Source of the DNA: Cedecea colo
Lineage (GTDB): Bacteria > Pseudomonadota > Gammaproteobacteria > Enterobacterales > Enterobacteriaceae
NCBI RefSeq assembly: GCF_011808225.1
Contig: NZ_SOYS01000004.1
Span: forward strand, 62,001 to 126,000
DNA length: 64,000 nucleotides
Direction: 5' to 3'
Part shown: piece by piece, positions 45,850 through 59,221 of the stretch
Numbering within the stretch: position 1 is the stretch's first letter
How the letters are laid out: every line of letters starts with the position of its first letter
Position numbers and translations under genes: made by a program
Notes under the pieces: model-generated
Told to the model about the DNA's origin: nothing
What the model saw: only the letters and a program-made list of their open reading frames with translations
Database searches by the model: none

Positions 45850-46359
45850 ATGCGCGATAGTCGCCCGCAATCCTTAGATAATCTGTTCGACGATGCCGGT
45901 GCTCAGAGCGTGTTGCAAAACGTGCAACAGCGCGCGACAGCCTTACTACGGCTCAACCGGGCAGTGAGAAGCATCCTGCCTGCTCAACTGCATCCCTGGT
46001 GCCGGGTCGCGAACTTCCGCCAGGGGATCCTCGTACTTGAAACGGCGAATGCCAGCTGGCTGATGCGGTTACGCTACGAACAAGCCACGCTGCTGAGTGC
46101 ATTGCGCGCACAAATACTACCATCATTGACGTCAATCGACATCAGGATTAATCCAACGCTTGCAGCAATTGGCAGGGATTCCGTACAAGAAACCAGCACT
46201 CAAACACAGAGCGGGCAATTTGAGGTCAATCGGGAATTAAGCGAGCAGAGCGCGGAAGCGTTACGGGAGGTGGCTAAACGTAGCCCGGAGAAACTTAGAG
46301 CGGCAATAGAACGACTGGCTTCGTTGGCCGGAGAGAGTACCAACAAAAACCAGTCGTAA
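45850..46359 (+). CDS. DUF721 protein, DciA-like
   Basis: The 169-residue protein has the DUF721/DciA pattern: an N-terminal helical part, then a KH-like core (LHPWCRVANFRQGILVLETANASWLMRLRYEQATLLSALR, about 56-96) and a variable polar tail. DciA is the ancestral loader/partner of the DnaB replicative helicase in bacteria without DnaC. E. coli K-12 has no such gene between lpxC and secM. It is transcribed opposite to its neighbours: divergent from secM (22-base gap) and convergent with lpxC (13-base gap). Whether it still acts on DnaB is unknown. Confidence 0.8.
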   Translation: MRDSRPQSLDNLFDDAGAQSVLQNVQQRATALLRLNRAVRSILPAQLHPWCRVANFRQGILVLETANASWLMRLRYEQATLLSALRAQILPSLTSIDIRINPTLAAIGRDSVQETSTQTQSGQFEVNRELSEQSAEALREVAKRSPEKLRAAIERLASLAGESTNKNQS

Positions 46360-46372
46360 TCGAGAGCTTAGG

Positions 46373-47311
<939 letters not shown>

Positions 47312-47390
47312 TCATCCAACCGAAGTGTATCTCACAATCGGCAGGCCAGTTTAGCACAAAGAGCGGAGATGCCCAACTTCCGGTTTATTC

Positions 47391-48545
47391 TTAATCAGCC
47401 TGCTTACGCAAAAATGCCGGAATATCCAGGTAATCAGGTTCTTTCGCAGCCTGTGGCGTGTTGTCATTAACAACCTTAGCGGCCGGCTTCTGTTCCTGAG
47501 TCAAAGGCGCCATACCGTGCTGCTGGTAGCGATCCATAACGGGCTGCTGAGTCTGCTGTTTATTGGTAACCAGGGTAATTTCAGGACGTTTATCCATGCC
47601 GATACCGGTAGCAACAACGGTAACACGCAGTTCGTCGTTCATCTCTGGGTCCAGAGAGGTCCCGATAACCACGGTCGCGTTATCCGAAGCGAACGCACGG
47701 ATGGTGTTACCCACGGTTTCGAACTCATCCAGACGCAGATCGAAGCCAGCGGTGATGTTAACCAGCACGCCACGCGCACCTGACAGATCGATATCTTCCA
47801 GCAGCGGGCTGGAGATCGCCATTTCTGCCGCTTCTTCCGCACGGTCTTCGCCGCTTGCCACGCCGGAGCCCATCATGGCATAACCCATTTCGGACATCAC
47901 GGTACGCACGTCAGCAAAGTCGACGTTCATCAGACCCGGACGGGTAATCAGTTCAGCGATACCCTGCACGGCGCCTTTCAGCACATCGTTCGCCGCGCCA
48001 AATGCGTCGAGCAAAGAGATACCGCGACCAAGCACTTTCAGCAGCTTGTCGTTTGGAATAGTGATCAGGGAGTCAACGTGTTTTGACAGCTCGGCGATGC
48101 CCTGCTCCGCAAATGCCATACGCTTTTTGCCTTCAAAATTGAAAGGCTTAGTGACGACGGCAACGGTGAGGATACCGAGGTCTTTAGCAACCTCCGCAAC
48201 AACGGGTGCTGCACCCGTGCCCGTGCCACCGCCCATACCTGCGGCGATAAACACCATGTCTGCGCCTTCAAGCGCGGCACGTAACGCGTCCCGATCTTCA
48301 TCGGCTGCGGAACGACCCACTTCAGGGTTTGCTCCAGCACCCAGACCTTTGGTAATACCATTACCAATCTGGATTGTCTGGCCTACCGCAGTTTTACGCA
48401 ACGCCTGCGCGTCGGTATTCACCGCGAAGAAATCAACGCCTTCGATGCGCTCGCGCACCATGTGTTCAACGGCATTACCGCCGCCGCCACCGACGCCGAT
48501 GACTTTAATCACCGCGTCGTTGGTCAGTTCCATAGGTTCAAACAT
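47391..48545 (-). CDS. ftsZ: Cell division GTPase FtsZ
   Basis: FtsZ is the tubulin homologue that polymerises into the Z ring. The 384-residue protein has the GTP signature GGGTGTG (105-111), the T7 loop with catalytic aspartates (NVDFAD) and the C-terminal partner-binding peptide [14 protein letters not shown]. It starts at ATG 48545 after GGAGAGAAACT, 63 bases after ftsA. Confidence 0.99.
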   Translation of the reverse strand: MFEPMELTNDAVIKVIGVGGGGGNAVEHMVRERIEGVDFFAVNTDAQALRKTAVGQTIQIGNGITKGLGAGANPEVGRSAADEDRDALRAALEGADMVFIAAGMGGGTGTGAAPVVAEVAKDLGILTVAVVTKPFNFEGKKRMAFAEQGIAELSKHVDSLITIPNDKLLKVLGRGISLLDAFGAANDVLKGAVQGIAELITRPGLMNVDFADVRTVMSEMGYAMMGSGVASGEDRAEEAAEMAISSPLLEDIDLSGARGVLVNITAGFDLRLDEFETVGNTIRAFASDNATVVIGTSLDPEMNDELRVTVVATGIGMDKRPEITLVTNKQQTQQPVMDRYQQHGMAPLTQEQKPAAKVVNDNTPQAAKEPDYLDIPAFLRKQAD

Positions 48546-48608
48546 AGTTTCTCTCCGTTTTGTGCCTGTCGCCTGAGACCGCTAATTTTGTCCGGTCTCT
48601 TATAAAAA

Positions 48609-49865
48609 TTAAAACTCTTTTCTCAGCCAGCTGTTGATTCGCTTAAACCATGAGCCGACAGAGGTCCGTTTTTCCACTTCTGCTTCACCACTGAGATGAG
48701 ACTCCTTCCCGTAGTGCAGCAAGCCGACGGCAGTCGAATAGTACGACTCCTGGGCATAATCAGTCAGGCCAGTAATATTTAACGGCTGTCCGATACGCAC
48801 CTGCGTATGGAACACGCGCTGAGCACAGGCCGCCAGGCCTTCAATTTGCGCCGCGCCACCGGTTAACACAATCCCCGCGGCCAGGTGGTGCTTCACACCC
48901 TGCAGGCGGAGTTGTTCCTGTAACTGCAAAATCTCTTCATTGACCAGGTTGAGCAGCTCGGTATAACGCGGCTCAATAACCTCAGCCAGCGTCTGACGCT
49001 GCAGGCTACGCGGTGGACGGCCACCCACGCTCGGTACCTCAACGTTTTCATCTTTGCCTACAATGGAGCCCAGCGCACAGCCGTGGCGTACTTTAATGGC
49101 TTCTGCATCGCTTGGCGGCGTGCCGAAGGCATAGGCGATATCGCTGGTCACCACGTTCCCCGCATAAGGGATAACCTTGGTGTGGCGCAACGCGCCGCCA
49201 GTGTATACCGCGATATCCATTGTACCACCACCGATATCAACTACGCAGACGCCCAGTTCACGTTCGTCTTCGGTTAAAACGGCGTAGCTTGCGGCCAGAC
49301 CGGCAAAGATAAGTTGGTCAACTTTCAAACCACAACGTTCAACGGCTTTCACAATGTTTTTGGCCATATCGTTGTGGCAGGTGATTAAATGCACCTTAGC
49401 CTGCATACGCACACCAGATAACCCTACCGGATTTTTAATCCCTTCCTGATAGTCGATGGCATATTCTTGCGGGATAACGTGCAGAACGCGATGTTCGTCA
49501 CGAACGCGCACTGATTTTGCGGTATGAACGACGTTTTCCACGTCCTCCTGCGTTACCTCTTCTTCAGAGATAGGCACCATACCAATCTCGTTCTGGCAGC
49601 TAATATGCTTGCCGGATAGCGCCAGGTAGACCGAAGAGATCTGGCAATCTGCCATCAGCTCGGCCTGGTCAATCGCCCGCTGAACGCATTTTACGACCGA
49701 TTCAAGGTCGTTAACGCCGCCTTTGTCCATCCCACGGGACGGGCAGCTACCCACGCCGATAATATTGACCATACCGTCGGGCAGAACTTCCCCTACTAAA
49801 GCGGCGACCTTCGCGGTCCCGATCTCCAGTCCAACTACCAGTTTTCTGTCCGTCGCCTTGATCAT
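48609..49865 (-). CDS. ftsA: Cell division protein FtsA
   Basis: FtsA is an actin-like ATPase that tethers FtsZ to the membrane. The 418-residue protein keeps the actin-fold phosphate and adenosine motifs ([25 protein letters not shown]) and the C-terminal amphipathic membrane-targeting helix ([14 protein letters not shown]). It overlaps ftsQ by four bases. Confidence 0.98.
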   Translation of the reverse strand: MIKATDRKLVVGLEIGTAKVAALVGEVLPDGMVNIIGVGSCPSRGMDKGGVNDLESVVKCVQRAIDQAELMADCQISSVYLALSGKHISCQNEIGMVPISEEEVTQEDVENVVHTAKSVRVRDEHRVLHVIPQEYAIDYQEGIKNPVGLSGVRMQAKVHLITCHNDMAKNIVKAVERCGLKVDQLIFAGLAASYAVLTEDERELGVCVVDIGGGTMDIAVYTGGALRHTKVIPYAGNVVTSDIAYAFGTPPSDAEAIKVRHGCALGSIVGKDENVEVPSVGGRPPRSLQRQTLAEVIEPRYTELLNLVNEEILQLQEQLRLQGVKHHLAAGIVLTGGAAQIEGLAACAQRVFHTQVRIGQPLNITGLTDYAQESYYSTAVGLLHYGKESHLSGEAEVEKRTSVGSWFKRINSWLRKEF

Positions 49866-50692
49866 TGTTGTTCTGCCTGTGCCTGATTCTGTTGCTGATT
49901 AGGTTCCTGTTCGGGAGCGGGCTGCCAGCCTACTGCCGCGCCTGAGTCATATCGCAAGTCGACATAGCTAACCACTTTGCTGTCCGCTTGCCCCTGCTGT
50001 TGCAGAACCGGATACAGCTCCACAAAGCGACTCAGGCGTTTCATCGTATCGCCCCGGCCCAGATTGAGCTTAATGCCGTTGTTTAACGTCAACTGCCAGG
50101 AACGACGAGCGGTCATTGCCGCTTCTTTTAACGTGAATTTATCCTTTGCCAGCACCTGCCCCATCGCGCGATAGCCCTGTAAAACTTCACCTTCGCTCCC
50201 TTCAGGGCCGGATAACATCGGTAAAGTCTGCTTTCCGGTACGTTCTGCCGGCACGCTGAAGGCGTTGCCTTCGGCGTCGATCATGTGCTGATCATTCCAA
50301 CGCGCTATGGGCACATATTCAACCAGATGAATCTTCAATTCGTCCGGCCACTGCTTTCTTACGCTCGCCTGCTTGATCCAGGGCAAACGTTCAATCTGCT
50401 GCTGGATGATATTTACATCCTGCGTCATAAAGGTGCCCGGAGGCCCAAGCGCCAGAATAGACTGGCGAATATCATCGTTGCGCGTGTAATGCCGATCGCC
50501 GGTTACCACTAGCCTGGAAAGCGGCAGGCGCTGAGCATCTTCCATCCAGCCGACCACAATCCAGCCGCCGATAAACACCGTAAACAGCACCGCACTCAGG
50601 AAGATAATTCCTGCCAGTCGCCCCCCGTTGCTACGACGGGTACTGCCAGGTTCTTCCTGGCGATTACGCGCATTGAGGGCTGCTTGCGACAT
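49862..50692 (-). CDS. ftsQ: Cell division protein FtsQ
   Basis: FtsQ bridges early and late divisome proteins through FtsB and FtsL. The 276 residues comprise a cytoplasmic N-terminus, one membrane segment (about 25-49), a POTRA domain ([24 protein letters not shown]) and a beta domain. The C-terminal tail is Gln/Glu-rich. It starts one base after ddlB ends. Confidence 0.97.
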   Translation of the reverse strand: MSQAALNARNRQEEPGSTRRSNGGRLAGIIFLSAVLFTVFIGGWIVVGWMEDAQRLPLSRLVVTGDRHYTRNDDIRQSILALGPPGTFMTQDVNIIQQQIERLPWIKQASVRKQWPDELKIHLVEYVPIARWNDQHMIDAEGNAFSVPAERTGKQTLPMLSGPEGSEGEVLQGYRAMGQVLAKDKFTLKEAAMTARRSWQLTLNNGIKLNLGRGDTMKRLSRFVELYPVLQQQGQADSKVVSYVDLRYDSGAAVGWQPAPEQEPNQQQNQAQAEQQ

Positions 50693-50693
50693 A

Positions 50694-51614
50694 TCAGTCC
50701 GCCAACTCCAGAATACGTACTACCAGTTGTGAGAAAGTCATCCCCGCCTGACGCGCCGCCATCGGCACCAGGCTATGGCTGGTCATGCCCGGCGACGTGT
50801 TCACTTCCAGCAGATAAAACTGCCCGTCGCTGTCTTGCATGACATCCACCCGGCCCCAGCCGCTGCAGCCTAAAATCTGCCAGGCTTGCAGCACCAGCGC
50901 ACGCAAATCCTGCTCGCGCTGTTCGCTTAAACCACCCGGACAAAAATATTGAGTTTCATCAGAGAGATACTTCGCGTCATAATCATAGAAGGTTCCAGCC
51001 GGCTGGATACGAATTGACGGTAATATTTCTTCACCGAGGATGGCTACCGTGTACTCAGGCCCGCTCAACCATTTTTCGATCAGCACCTCTTCATCGTGTC
51101 TGAAAGCTAATTCCAGCGCGGCCGACAGTGCCGCAGCGTCATCGACTTTCGACATCCCCACGCTTGAGCCTTCACGGCTTGGCTTAACGATAACCGGCAG
51201 GCCCAGTTGGGTGATACGTTCCACCGTTGCAGCAGTAATGCCTGCTTGTGCATCCTGACGAGTCAACGCCACCCAGGGCGCAACCGGTAAACCTGCACCC
51301 TGCCACAGCAGCTTGGTACGCATTTTATCCATGCTGATAGCCGAGGCCATCACGCCGCTGCCGGTGTACGGAAGATCCAGGAATTCCAACAGTCCTTGCA
51401 GCGTACCATCTTCACCACCGCGGCCATGCAGCGCGATGAAAATTTTGTCGAACCCTTTAAGCTTAAGTTCGGTTACCGCGGTTTCTTGCGGATCAACGCC
51501 ATGAGCGTCGATGCCCGCTTCTTTCAGGCCCGCCAGCACGGCGCTTCCTGACTGCAACGACACGTCACGCTCCGCGGAATTCCCACCCAGCAGAACAGCT
51601 ATTTTATCAGCCAT
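50694..51614 (-). CDS. ddlB: D-alanine--D-alanine ligase B
   Basis: DdlB joins two D-alanines for the UDP-MurNAc pentapeptide. The 306-residue ATP-grasp enzyme has the [14 protein letters not shown] opening, [12 protein letters not shown] and the ATP loop [14 protein letters not shown]. The start ATG at 51614 ([11 protein letters not shown]) overlaps the murC end by eight bases; the open frame upstream is inside murC. Confidence 0.98.
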   Translation of the reverse strand: MADKIAVLLGGNSAERDVSLQSGSAVLAGLKEAGIDAHGVDPQETAVTELKLKGFDKIFIALHGRGGEDGTLQGLLEFLDLPYTGSGVMASAISMDKMRTKLLWQGAGLPVAPWVALTRQDAQAGITAATVERITQLGLPVIVKPSREGSSVGMSKVDDAAALSAALELAFRHDEEVLIEKWLSGPEYTVAILGEEILPSIRIQPAGTFYDYDAKYLSDETQYFCPGGLSEQREQDLRALVLQAWQILGCSGWGRVDVMQDSDGQFYLLEVNTSPGMTSHSLVPMAARQAGMTFSQLVVRILELAD

Positions 51615-53082
51615 GGCGGTCTTCCTCTTTAGCCTGGGGCCGTAATTTACTTTCAGCCAGTTTTTTTGCGATCTTGCCAACGTTTCCCGCGCCCTGCACC
51701 AGGATCAAATCATTTCCTGTCAATACCGGCGCAAGGATATCCATAATCTGGCCCGCTTCCGGCACCAGAATCGGATCAACTTTGCCACGACCGCGAATGG
51801 TACGACACAGCGAACGGCTATCCGCTCCCGGGATAGGCGCTTCACCGGCAGCATAAACATCCAGCATCAGCAAAGAATCCACCTGCGACAGCACGCCGGC
51901 AAAATCGTCATACAGATCGCGGGTACGCGTAAAACGGTGCGGCTGGAAAATCATCACCAGATTTTTATCCGGCCAGCCTGCGCGGGCGGCTTTGATTGTC
52001 GCGTCCACCTCCGTCGGGTGATGGCCGTAGTCGTCCACCAGCATTGCGCTACCTGTTTTGCCATTTACCGGCGCCAGCGGATACTCGCCCAGGAAATCAA
52101 AGCGGCGACCGGTGCCCTGGAAGCTCTCCAGCGCACGCAGGATAGCGTCGTCTTCAATGCCTTCTTCCGTGGCAACAGCGACCGCTGCCGCAGCGTTCAG
52201 GGCGTTGTGACGGCCAGGCGCATTCAGCGTGACGCACAGCTCCGGTTTATCCAGACGCACGATAGTGAAATGCCCCTGCGGCCCTTTCTGCTGATAGTTT
52301 TCAATACGAATATCCGCATCGTCGCTAAAACCGTAGGTGGTGGTTTGACGACCCACGCGCGGCAACAGCTCACGAATCACCGGATCGTCTACGCACATCA
52401 CGGCACGACCATAAAAAGGCAAATTGTGCAGGAAGTTAATAAACGTCTGCTTTAGATTTTCGAAATCGCCCTGGTAGGTATCCATATGGTCGGCTTCGAT
52501 GTTGGTCACCACGGAGACCATAGGTTGCAGATGGAGGAATGACGCATCGCTCTCATCGGCTTCCGCAATCAAATAGCGGCTGTGGCCCAGACGCGCATGC
52601 GTTCCCGCCGCCTTCACCAGGCCACCGTTAACGAACGTCGGATCCAGACCCGCTTCCGCGTAGATGCTGGATACCATCGCCGTGGTCGTTGTTTTTCCGT
52701 GGGTTCCCGCGATGGCGATGCCATGACGAAAACGCATTAATTCAGCCAGCATTTCGGCGCGACGAATAACCGGAATGCGCGCTTCATGAGCGGCGACAAT
52801 TTCCGGGTTGTCCGCAGAAATCGCGGTCGATACCACCACCACGCTGGCATCCAGCACGTTTTCCGGGCGGTGATTAAAGTAAATAGTGGCACCCAGTGCC
52901 GACAACTGCTGCGTGACCGGGTTCGGCGCCAGATCGGATCCGCTAATCTGATAGCCTTCGTTAGCCAAAACTTCGGCAATACCGCCCATACCGGCGCCGC
53001 CGATGCCAACAAAGTGAATGTGCCGGACGCGACGCATCTCGGGCACGATAGAACGCAGTTTCGCCAGCTGTTGTGTATTCAT
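51607..53082 (-). CDS. murC: UDP-N-acetylmuramate--L-alanine ligase
   Basis: MurC adds the first residue, L-Ala, of the peptidoglycan stem peptide. The 491-residue length equals E. coli MurC. The Rossmann motif GIGGAGMGG (27-35) binds the nucleotide sugar and the ATP loop GTHGKTT lies at 126-132. It is 77 bases downstream of murG. Confidence 0.98.
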   Translation of the reverse strand: MNTQQLAKLRSIVPEMRRVRHIHFVGIGGAGMGGIAEVLANEGYQISGSDLAPNPVTQQLSALGATIYFNHRPENVLDASVVVVSTAISADNPEIVAAHEARIPVIRRAEMLAELMRFRHGIAIAGTHGKTTTTAMVSSIYAEAGLDPTFVNGGLVKAAGTHARLGHSRYLIAEADESDASFLHLQPMVSVVTNIEADHMDTYQGDFENLKQTFINFLHNLPFYGRAVMCVDDPVIRELLPRVGRQTTTYGFSDDADIRIENYQQKGPQGHFTIVRLDKPELCVTLNAPGRHNALNAAAAVAVATEEGIEDDAILRALESFQGTGRRFDFLGEYPLAPVNGKTGSAMLVDDYGHHPTEVDATIKAARAGWPDKNLVMIFQPHRFTRTRDLYDDFAGVLSQVDSLLMLDVYAAGEAPIPGADSRSLCRTIRGRGKVDPILVPEAGQIMDILAPVLTGNDLILVQGAGNVGKIAKKLAESKLRPQAKEEDRHG

Positions 53083-53159
53083 TCTCTAACCTGCGGCGCT
53101 TTGCGCCATTACATCAAAAAATTCACGGGTGAAAATCGTCACCCACAACCTTTAAATCA

Positions 53160-54227
53160 TTACGCCAGTGCTGCAGCGCTTACTTCTTTGGCTACCCGCT
53201 CAGTTGCATCTGGAATGGAGGCAGCGCGTGCACGTTCGGCCATCGCCAGCAACGTTGCTCTGTCCCATCCGCTGAGCGTTTCGGTAACGGCATCCACGGT
53301 AAACTGCGGTTGTTCCAGTATTCTGGCGGCTCCGGCCTTTTCCAGCGGCAGCGCGTTCCAGTATTGCTGCCGGTCTTTATGCTGGAAGGGAACGAACAGC
53401 GCGGGCAATCCTGCGGCGGCAATTTCGCTCACGGTTAACGCACCTGAGCGGCATACCACAACATCTGCCCATGCGTAAGCAGCGGCCATATCGTCAATAA
53501 ATTCAGTCACTTTATGCTGAGGCTGCGCGGCTTCTGCATAGGCCTGCTGGACGATAGCCTGCCCGCCCTTGCCGCATTGATGCCAGATAGTCACGGTATC
53601 ACCGAGGCGACCCGCAACCTGCGGCATAATCTGGTTCAGCACGCGAGCGCCCTGAGAGCCACCGACCACCAGTACGCGAACCGGCCCCTCACGATCGGAA
53701 AACCGTTCCTGAGGCAAAGGCAGCGCTAATACATCCGTGCGCACCGGATTGCCGACCACGTCCGCATTTGGGAATGCGCCGGGAAACGCCTGCATCACCT
53801 TTTTAGCAATTTTTGCCAGCCACTTATTGGTCAGGCCCGCAATACCGTTTTGCTCGTGCAAAACAACGGGAATGCCAAGCGACCACGCGGCCAGCCCGCC
53901 AGGGCCAGAAACATAGCCGCCCATTCCCAGCACAACGTCCGGACGATATGCTTTCATGATCGCCCTCGCCTGACGCCAGGCGTTAAAGATACGTACCGGC
54001 GCCAGCAGCAGTGCTTTTACCCCCTTCCCGCGCAGCCCCGAAATACGGATAAAGTCGATTTCAATGCCGTGCTTCGGAACAAGGTCAGCTTCCATACGAT
54101 CGGCGGTGCCAAGCCAGCGCACCTGCCAACCCTCAGCCATCAGATGATGGGCCACCGCAAGCCCCGGGAAAACGTGTCCGCCCGTGCCGCCCGCCATCAC
54201 CATTAACCGCCGGGATTGATTGCTCAT
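53160..54227 (-). CDS. murG: MurG, lipid II-forming GlcNAc transferase
   Basis: MurG transfers GlcNAc to lipid I on the inner face of the membrane, making lipid II. The 355-residue GT-B enzyme has the glycine loops GGTGGH (13-18) and [10 protein letters not shown], and the donor-site [13 protein letters not shown]. It overlaps ftsW by four bases. Confidence 0.98.
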   Translation of the reverse strand: MSNQSRRLMVMAGGTGGHVFPGLAVAHHLMAEGWQVRWLGTADRMEADLVPKHGIEIDFIRISGLRGKGVKALLLAPVRIFNAWRQARAIMKAYRPDVVLGMGGYVSGPGGLAAWSLGIPVVLHEQNGIAGLTNKWLAKIAKKVMQAFPGAFPNADVVGNPVRTDVLALPLPQERFSDREGPVRVLVVGGSQGARVLNQIMPQVAGRLGDTVTIWHQCGKGGQAIVQQAYAEAAQPQHKVTEFIDDMAAAYAWADVVVCRSGALTVSEIAAAGLPALFVPFQHKDRQQYWNALPLEKAGAARILEQPQFTVDAVTETLSGWDRATLLAMAERARAASIPDATERVAKEVSAAALA

Positions 54228-55468
54228 CGTACGCTCCGTGTAAACGCCTGGGCTTTCGCCAGACGCGTTTCATAATCAATACGCAGCAACATTATGATTG
54301 CCGTAGACATAATCAATAAGCTGGAGCCACCGTAACTGATAAGCGGCAACGTCAGGCCTTTCGTCGGCAACATACCTGCCGCCGCGCCTACGTTAACCAG
54401 CGCCTGGAAACTGAACCAGATTCCGATTGAACAGGCGAGAAAGCCCGCAAAACGCTGATCCAGTTCAAGGGCGCGTTTGCCGATGGACATCGCACGAAAA
54501 GCGACGAAGAATACCATCAATAAAGCCAGTGCCACACCGATATATCCCAGCTCTTCGCCAATAATGGAGAAGATAAAGTCAGTGTGCGCTTCCGGCAGAT
54601 ACTCCAGTTTTTGTACGGAATTTCCTAAGCCCTGGCCCCATAATTCACCGCGGCCAAATGCCATTAGCGACTGCGTAAGCTGGTAGCCGCTGCCGAAGGG
54701 ATCCTCCCATGGATTCCAGAAGGAGGTTACGCGGCGGATACGATAGGGTTCGGCCAGAATCAGCAACACGACCGCTGAAATACCCATGCCGATAATGGCG
54801 ATGAACTGCCAGAGCTTTGCCCCCGCGAGGAACAGCATCGCAAGCGTAGTGACGAAAAGCACGACGACCGTACCGAGGTCAGGCTGGGCCAGCAAAAGCA
54901 CGGCCATCACCAGAATCACGCCCATCGGTTTAAGGAAGCCGCGCAGGTTATTACGCACCTCATCAACCTTGCGCACAAGATAGTTGGCGAGGTAGCAGAA
55001 CAGCGACAGCTTGGTGAATTCGGCAGGCTGAATACGCAGCGGGCCGAAGGCAATCCAGCGCGATGCGCCGTTAACCGAGCTGCCCACCACCAGCACGACC
55101 AGCAGCATGGCTATTGAAAGCAGCAGCATCGCGGTACTGTGGCGCTGCCAGAATTCCATAGGCAGACGCAGCGTTATCAACGCCAGAACAAACGCCAGAA
55201 CGATATACAGCCCATCACGTTTGGCAAACAGGAACGGATCGTTTGCCAGGCGTTGCCCAACCGGCATTGATGCCGAGGTCACCATGATAAAACCTATGGC
55301 GGCCAGGCCAAACGTTAACCACAGCAAGGTGCGATCGTAAAGCACCATGCTGTTTGAGTCGGCTTCACGGGAACCCATCACCCAGCCTTTTAGCGCATCG
55401 GACACCCATGCCAGGATACCAAATCCCGGAATACGCGGCATACGCAGGCGAGGGAGTGATAAACGCAT
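54224..55468 (-). CDS. ftsW: SEDS peptidoglycan polymerase FtsW
   Basis: FtsW is the septal glycosyltransferase of the SEDS family, working with FtsI. The 414-residue protein has ten hydrophobic segments, the family loop [20 protein letters not shown] and the C-terminal [16 protein letters not shown] at 55468 overlaps the murD TGA (TGATG); the preceding TTG is also in frame but the ATG matches E. coli. Confidence 0.97.
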   Translation of the reverse strand: MRLSLPRLRMPRIPGFGILAWVSDALKGWVMGSREADSNSMVLYDRTLLWLTFGLAAIGFIMVTSASMPVGQRLANDPFLFAKRDGLYIVLAFVLALITLRLPMEFWQRHSTAMLLLSIAMLLVVLVVGSSVNGASRWIAFGPLRIQPAEFTKLSLFCYLANYLVRKVDEVRNNLRGFLKPMGVILVMAVLLLAQPDLGTVVVLFVTTLAMLFLAGAKLWQFIAIIGMGISAVVLLILAEPYRIRRVTSFWNPWEDPFGSGYQLTQSLMAFGRGELWGQGLGNSVQKLEYLPEAHTDFIFSIIGEELGYIGVALALLMVFFVAFRAMSIGKRALELDQRFAGFLACSIGIWFSFQALVNVGAAAGMLPTKGLTLPLISYGGSSLLIMSTAIIMLLRIDYETRLAKAQAFTRSVR

Positions 55469-56784
55469 CAACCTAGCTCCTTTGCAAGACGGGTAAAGAG
55501 ATCCCCACGCTGTTCAAAGTTTTTGAACTGATCGAGGCTTGCACAGGCCGGCGATAACAGCACCATATCTCCCGGCTTAACACGCGGGGCGATAAGTTCC
55601 ATCGCTTGCGTCATGGTTTCTGTCTGCTCTGCCACTTCCGGACGCAGTTCAGCAAGCTCAGCACCGTCGCGGCCAAAGCAGTACAGGCGAACATTCGGCC
55701 CTTGCAGATAGTGTGCAAGCGGTGAAAAATCGGCGGATTTACCGTCTCCGCCCAGCAGCAGATGCAGCGTGCCGTCCACGTGCAGGCCGTTAAGCGCGGC
55801 TTCGGTGCTGCCGACGTTGGTCGCTTTTGAGTCGTTAATCCAGCGCACGCCGTTGTGTTCCCAGGCCAGCTGGAAACGGTGCGCCAGGCCGTCGAATGTC
55901 GTTAGCGCCTTCAGGCTGCTGGAGCGCGGCAGCTTCACCGCATCAGCCAGAGCAAGCGCCGCCAGGGCGTTGGTGTAGTTATGCTGACCTACCAGCTTCA
56001 TCTCTTTGGTGCTCAGCACTTTCTCACCCTTCACGCGCAGCCAGGTATCTCCCTGCTGGCGATTAAGGTGATAATCACCCACGTCCACGCCAAAGCTCAC
56101 GCAGCGCTCATCGGCACCGCGCACCGGCATGGTCAGGGCGTCATCCGCATTCACAACGCAAACTGCCGCATTTTCATAGACACGCAGTTTGGCCGCACGG
56201 TACTGCTGCAGACCGAACGGATATCTGTCCATATGATCTTCAGTGACGTTAAGGATCGTGGCGGCTGCCGCTTGCAGACCGTACGTGGTTTCTAACTGGA
56301 AGCTGGAAAGCTCCAGCACGTACAGTTCGCGATTCGGCTCAAGCAGCATCAGCGCTGGCAGGCCGATGTTGCCGCCCACGCCAACGTTTATGCCAGCGGC
56401 TTTCGCCATTTCGCCCACGAGGCTGGTCACCGTGCTTTTCCCGTTCGAGCCGGTAATCGCCACAATCGGCGCCTGCGCCTCACGGCAAAACAGCTCGATA
56501 TCGCCGACGATTTCCACGCCGTGATCGGCCGCGTTGCTTAGCGCCGGTTGCGCCAGCGCGATACCAGGGCTGGCAACGATTAAATCTGCCGCCAGCAGCC
56601 AGCTTTCATTCAGGGAACCGAGATGACGCTCTACCGCTTCCGGCAGTTTATCCAGGCCCGGTGGGGAGATACGGCTGTCCATCACGCGCGGCGTAACGCC
56701 ACGCGCAAGAAAGAAATCCACGCAGGACAGGCCGGTTAAGCCCAACCCAATAATGACGACGTTCTTACCCTGGTAATCAGCCAT
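55468..56784 (-). CDS. murD: UDP-N-acetylmuramoyl-L-alanine--D-glutamate ligase
   Basis: MurD adds D-Glu to UDP-MurNAc-L-Ala. The 438-residue length equals E. coli MurD. The N-terminal Rossmann motif IIGLGLTG (11-18) and ATP loop GSNGKST (112-118) are intact. It is two bases downstream of mraY and overlaps ftsW. Confidence 0.98.
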   Translation of the reverse strand: MADYQGKNVVIIGLGLTGLSCVDFFLARGVTPRVMDSRISPPGLDKLPEAVERHLGSLNESWLLAADLIVASPGIALAQPALSNAADHGVEIVGDIELFCREAQAPIVAITGSNGKSTVTSLVGEMAKAAGINVGVGGNIGLPALMLLEPNRELYVLELSSFQLETTYGLQAAAATILNVTEDHMDRYPFGLQQYRAAKLRVYENAAVCVVNADDALTMPVRGADERCVSFGVDVGDYHLNRQQGDTWLRVKGEKVLSTKEMKLVGQHNYTNALAALALADAVKLPRSSSLKALTTFDGLAHRFQLAWEHNGVRWINDSKATNVGSTEAALNGLHVDGTLHLLLGGDGKSADFSPLAHYLQGPNVRLYCFGRDGAELAELRPEVAEQTETMTQAMELIAPRVKPGDMVLLSPACASLDQFKNFEQRGDLFTRLAKELG

Positions 56785-56786
56785 GA

Positions 56787-57869
56787 TTAACGCACCTTCA
56801 GCGTAGCCAGGCCAATCAGGACCAGCATCAGCGAGATAATCCAGAAGCGCACGATAACGCGCGGTTCCGGCCAGCCTTTCAGTTCATAGTGGTGATGGAT
56901 TGGCGCCATGCGGAAAATACGCTGTCCGCGTAGCTTAAAGGAACCCACCTGCAGAATAACGGAAAGCGTTTCGACCACGAACACGCCGCCCATGATTACC
57001 AGCAGGAATTCCTGACGCAGCAGAACCGCGATGGTGCCAAGCGCGCCGCCCAGAGCCAGGGAACCAACGTCCCCCATAAAGACCTGAGCCGGATAGGTGT
57101 TAAACCACAGGAAGCCTAACCCTGCACCAACGATCGCCGTACAGACGATAACCAGCTCACCCGCATGACGCAGATAAGGTATATGCAGGTACCCGGCAAA
57201 ATTCATGTTACCGGTCGCCCATGCCACCAGCGCGAAGCCGCCTGCAACCAGCACGGTAGGCATGATAGCCAGGCCGTCCAGCCCGTCGGTCAGGTTCACC
57301 GCATTGCCGGTGCCAACAATCACGAAGTAGGCCAGCAGAACGTAGAACAGGCCAAGCTGCGGCATTACATCCTTAAAGAACGGCACAACCAGCTCGGTGG
57401 CTGGCGTTCCTTTCCCGGCGATATACATAGTGAAAGCCACGGCGAGGGCGATAACGGACATCCAGAAATATTTCCAGCGCGCGATAAGCCCTTTAGTGTC
57501 TTTGCGTACGACTTTGCGGTAATCGTCGACAAAACCTATTGCCCCGTACCCCACCAGCACAAACAGCACGCACCAGACGTATGGGTTGGCCGGATAGGCC
57601 CACAGCAACACGGAAATCACGATAGATGTCAGGATCATAATCCCGCCCATCGTCGGCGTGCCGCGTTTGCTGAAGTGCGATTCGGGGCCGTCGTTACGTA
57701 CGACCTGACCGAAAGAGAGTTGCTGTAAACGTGCAATCATACGCGGGCCCATCCACAAAGAGATGAACAGCGCGGTCAACAGGCTGACGATGGCGCGAAA
57801 CGTCAGATAAGAGAAGACGTTAAAGCCAGAATAATATTTGACCAAATGCTCGGCCAGCCAAACTAACAT
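56787..57869 (-). CDS. mraY: Phospho-MurNAc-pentapeptide translocase MraY
   Basis: MraY transfers phospho-MurNAc-pentapeptide to undecaprenyl phosphate, forming lipid I. The 360-residue length equals E. coli MraY. Ten membrane segments, the [15 protein letters not shown] loop, [10 protein letters not shown] and the HHHYE motif near the end are visible. It overlaps murF by seven bases. Confidence 0.98.
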   Translation of the reverse strand: MLVWLAEHLVKYYSGFNVFSYLTFRAIVSLLTALFISLWMGPRMIARLQQLSFGQVVRNDGPESHFSKRGTPTMGGIMILTSIVISVLLWAYPANPYVWCVLFVLVGYGAIGFVDDYRKVVRKDTKGLIARWKYFWMSVIALAVAFTMYIAGKGTPATELVVPFFKDVMPQLGLFYVLLAYFVIVGTGNAVNLTDGLDGLAIMPTVLVAGGFALVAWATGNMNFAGYLHIPYLRHAGELVIVCTAIVGAGLGFLWFNTYPAQVFMGDVGSLALGGALGTIAVLLRQEFLLVIMGGVFVVETLSVILQVGSFKLRGQRIFRMAPIHHHYELKGWPEPRVIVRFWIISLMLVLIGLATLKVR

Positions 57870-59221
57870 GTTCCTTTCTCCTGTAATGCGCGTACCACCT
57901 CTTCCATGGCGGCACTACGTGAACCCTTCACTAAAATGGTGATAATTGAATGCTCCGCGATTAGCGCATGCAGACGCGCTATCACGGCTTTTTTATCGGT
58001 AAAATGTTCGCCCGCTTCAGCGGCCTGGCTGATAATTTCGCTCAGCGCGCCAACGCTTAACACGCAGTCGATACCGGCAGCTTTCGCGGCTTCCCCAACC
58101 TGGCGATGGCAATCCTGCGTCTCCGCGCCCAGCTCGGCCATATCGCCAACCACCATTACGCGGAAACCAGGCATTTCAGAAAGCACCTGAGCGGCGGCAA
58201 TCATTGATCCCACGTTGGCGTTGTAGCTGTCGTCGAGCAGAAGCTGTGTTTGTGCAAGCTGAATCGGATACAGGCGCCCCGGCACGGCCTTAAGCTCCGC
58301 CAGCCCTGTTTTTATGGCTTCAGCCGGCGCGCCGACGGCCATTGCCAGCGCGGTTGCAGCCAACGCATTCGCAATATTATGGCGGCCCGGCAGCGGCATA
58401 GTTACTTCTATATCGCCCGTTGGGGTTTGCAGAGTAAATTCGGTGCCGTGAGAGGTAATATGCACGTTAGTGGCCGTGAAATCGCCGTCTGCCGCGTCGG
58501 GCGAGAAACGCCAGGTTTTACGAGCGCCAATCACCTCCTGCCAGTTCAGCCAGTCGTTATTATCGGCATTCATAATGGCGATGCCGTTAGCAGGCAGGCC
58601 GGCAAAAATTTCCCCTTTGGCTTTCGCCACGCCGGCAAGCGATCCGAACCCTTCCAGATGCGCGGCGGCGAGGTTATTTACAAGCGCGGCTTCCGGGCGG
58701 GTCAGGCTTACCGTCCAGGCTATTTCACCCTGATGGTTCGCCCCGAGTTCAATCACCGCATAGTCATATTCCGGCGTCAGACGCAGGAGCGTCATGGGCA
58801 CGCCGATATCGTTATTCAGGTTACCGGCGGTATAAAGCGTGTTGCCGCACTGGCGCAGGATTGCTGCGGTCATTTCTTTTACGGATGTCTTACCGGATGA
58901 ACCGGTCAGCGCAACCACGCGAGTGGGAACCTGCTGGCGAACCCAGGCGCCGAGCTGGCCAAAGGCAAGACGCGTGTCTGCAACCACCAGTTGCGGAACG
59001 TCAATCGGCAGCTTACGGCTAACCAGCAGCGCGCCCGCTCCGCCTTTAACGGCCTCTTCCGCGAAGCCATGCGCGTCAAACCGTTCGCCTTTAAGCGCGA
59101 CGAACAGGCAGCCCGGCGTTAATTTTCGCGTGTCCGTTGTGACATCAACGATATCCGCATCGGCGCCGTGCAGCTGCCCGGCCAGGATCCCGGCGAGTTG
59201 GCTCAGTGAAACGCGGATCAT
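57863..59221 (-). CDS. murF: UDP-MurNAc-tripeptide--D-alanyl-D-alanine ligase
   Basis: MurF attaches D-Ala-D-Ala to the UDP-MurNAc tripeptide. The 452-residue length equals E. coli MurF. The ATP loop GSSGKTS is at 107-113, and [10 protein letters not shown] and [13 protein letters not shown] are conserved. It overlaps murE by four bases. Confidence 0.98.
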   Translation of the reverse strand: MIRVSLSQLAGILAGQLHGADADIVDVTTDTRKLTPGCLFVALKGERFDAHGFAEEAVKGGAGALLVSRKLPIDVPQLVVADTRLAFGQLGAWVRQQVPTRVVALTGSSGKTSVKEMTAAILRQCGNTLYTAGNLNNDIGVPMTLLRLTPEYDYAVIELGANHQGEIAWTVSLTRPEAALVNNLAAAHLEGFGSLAGVAKAKGEIFAGLPANGIAIMNADNNDWLNWQEVIGARKTWRFSPDAADGDFTATNVHITSHGTEFTLQTPTGDIEVTMPLPGRHNIANALAATALAMAVGAPAEAIKTGLAELKAVPGRLYPIQLAQTQLLLDDSYNANVGSMIAAAQVLSEMPGFRVMVVGDMAELGAETQDCHRQVGEAAKAAGIDCVLSVGALSEIISQAAEAGEHFTDKKAVIARLHALIAEHSIITILVKGSRSAAMEEVVRALQEKGTC

